This document shows positions 63,846-64,000 of a stretch of 64,000 nt of DNA, piece after piece. The position numbers were made by a program, and so were the translations under genes. A model generated the notes under the pieces. It searched no databases and was not told the DNA's origin. It saw nothing but the letters and a program-made list of their open reading frames with translations. The DNA comes from Mesorhizobium sp. M1B.F.Ca.ET.045.04.1.1 (GTDB lineage Bacteria > Pseudomonadota > Alphaproteobacteria > Rhizobiales > Rhizobiaceae): NCBI RefSeq assembly GCF_003952465.1, contig NZ_CP034448.1, positions 5,247,001 to 5,311,000 on the forward strand, read 5' to 3'. Numbering within the stretch: the stretch's first letter is position 1; every line of letters starts with the position of its first letter.

Positions 63846-64000
63846 TCAGCGCTCCGCGTCGTAGTTGGTCATCACGGTGTAGAACACCCACGACAACAAC
63901 AGGATGATCAGGAAGTAGACCAGCGACATCGCCGCCGCCGGACCGAGGTCGAACTGGCCGAGCGCCGTCTTGACGAGGTCGATCGACAGGAATGTCGTCG
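63846..64000 (-). CDS. glpP: Glycerol ABC transporter permease GlpP, 3' part
   Basis: The C-terminal 50 residues are in the window: LSIDLVKTALGQFDLGPAAA, then MSLVYFLIILLLSWVFYTVM and TNYDAER before the stop. The helix and QFDLG-AA pattern match a MalF-type sugar/glycerol permease C-terminus. The rest runs off the window. Confidence 0.85.
   Translation of the reverse strand, partial: TTFLSIDLVKTALGQFDLGPAAAMSLVYFLIILLLSWVFYTVMTNYDAER

Overview
The window looks like a chromosomal segment of a rhizobial alphaproteobacterium, most probably Mesorhizobium or a close relative. The reasons are the high GC content with strongly GC-biased third positions, the gene order trpC-moaC-moeA-lexA-comEC-gltX-gltA, the rhizobial glycerol-uptake (Glp ABC) operon, a GTTC-N7-GTTC type SOS box in front of lexA, EipB/DUF1849, DUF1489 and BA14K proteins, and several copies of a rhizobial palindromic intergenic repeat. 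The assignment rests on recognition of families and synteny, not on a database search.

Layout. Positions 1-8517 carry the end of trpC, molybdopterin genes moaC-moeA, SOS-controlled lexA, comEC (opposite strand), gltX and citrate synthase gltA. Positions 8604-24580 are the cell-envelope and translation super-cluster on the minus strand, transcribed in the order rpsB, tsf, (insertion), pyrH, frr, uppS, cdsA, rseP, bamA, lpxD, fabZ, lpxA, lpxI, lpxB. Together they supply ribosome and elongation functions, nucleotide and phospholipid precursors, undecaprenyl diphosphate, outer-membrane protein assembly and the first half of lipid A synthesis. A three-gene redox module (LysR regulator, NTF2-like secreted protein, aldo/keto reductase) sits between tsf and pyrH. 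Positions 24839-32839 hold small metabolic and envelope genes (DUF4031, acyltransferase, eipB, RidA, glycerophosphodiesterase, DUF482 GNAT, HIT, PAP2, CPT-like kinase) separated by palindromic repeats.

Positions 32884-42383 contain clpS-clpA, a phasin, a penicillin-binding carboxypeptidase with a SPOR tail, a membrane protein with a J domain lacking HPD, DUF1489, a hicAB toxin-antitoxin pair and sdaA. Positions 42332-48177 hold a DUF218 protein, the gatC-GNAT-gatA operon, a UPF0173 hydrolase, ruvX and two small membrane proteins. Positions 48333-54183 have an AidB-like acyl-CoA dehydrogenase and the operon pyrB-pyrC-like-plsY-dprA; the dihydroorotase homologue lacks its metal-binding HxH and is probably a non-catalytic partner of PyrB.

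Positions 54191-59224 are the most accessory-looking part: a histidine-rich multi-pass membrane protein, two very small genes with TTG starts (one found only by reading the sequence), a J-domain protein, a class III cyclase fused to an FHA domain, tRNA-Lys, a BA14K protein and a DUF6882 protein. Positions 59256-64000 are the distal part of the glycerol uptake operon (glpP partial, glpQ, glpU, glpV, glpK).

I found no CRISPR array, prophage, insertion sequence or obvious large novel system. The observations most worth following are the 54-58 kb cluster, the hairpin that encloses the start codon of the DUF218 gene, the heptamer inverted repeat between gltA and lpxB, the degenerate pyrC, and the J domain without HPD.
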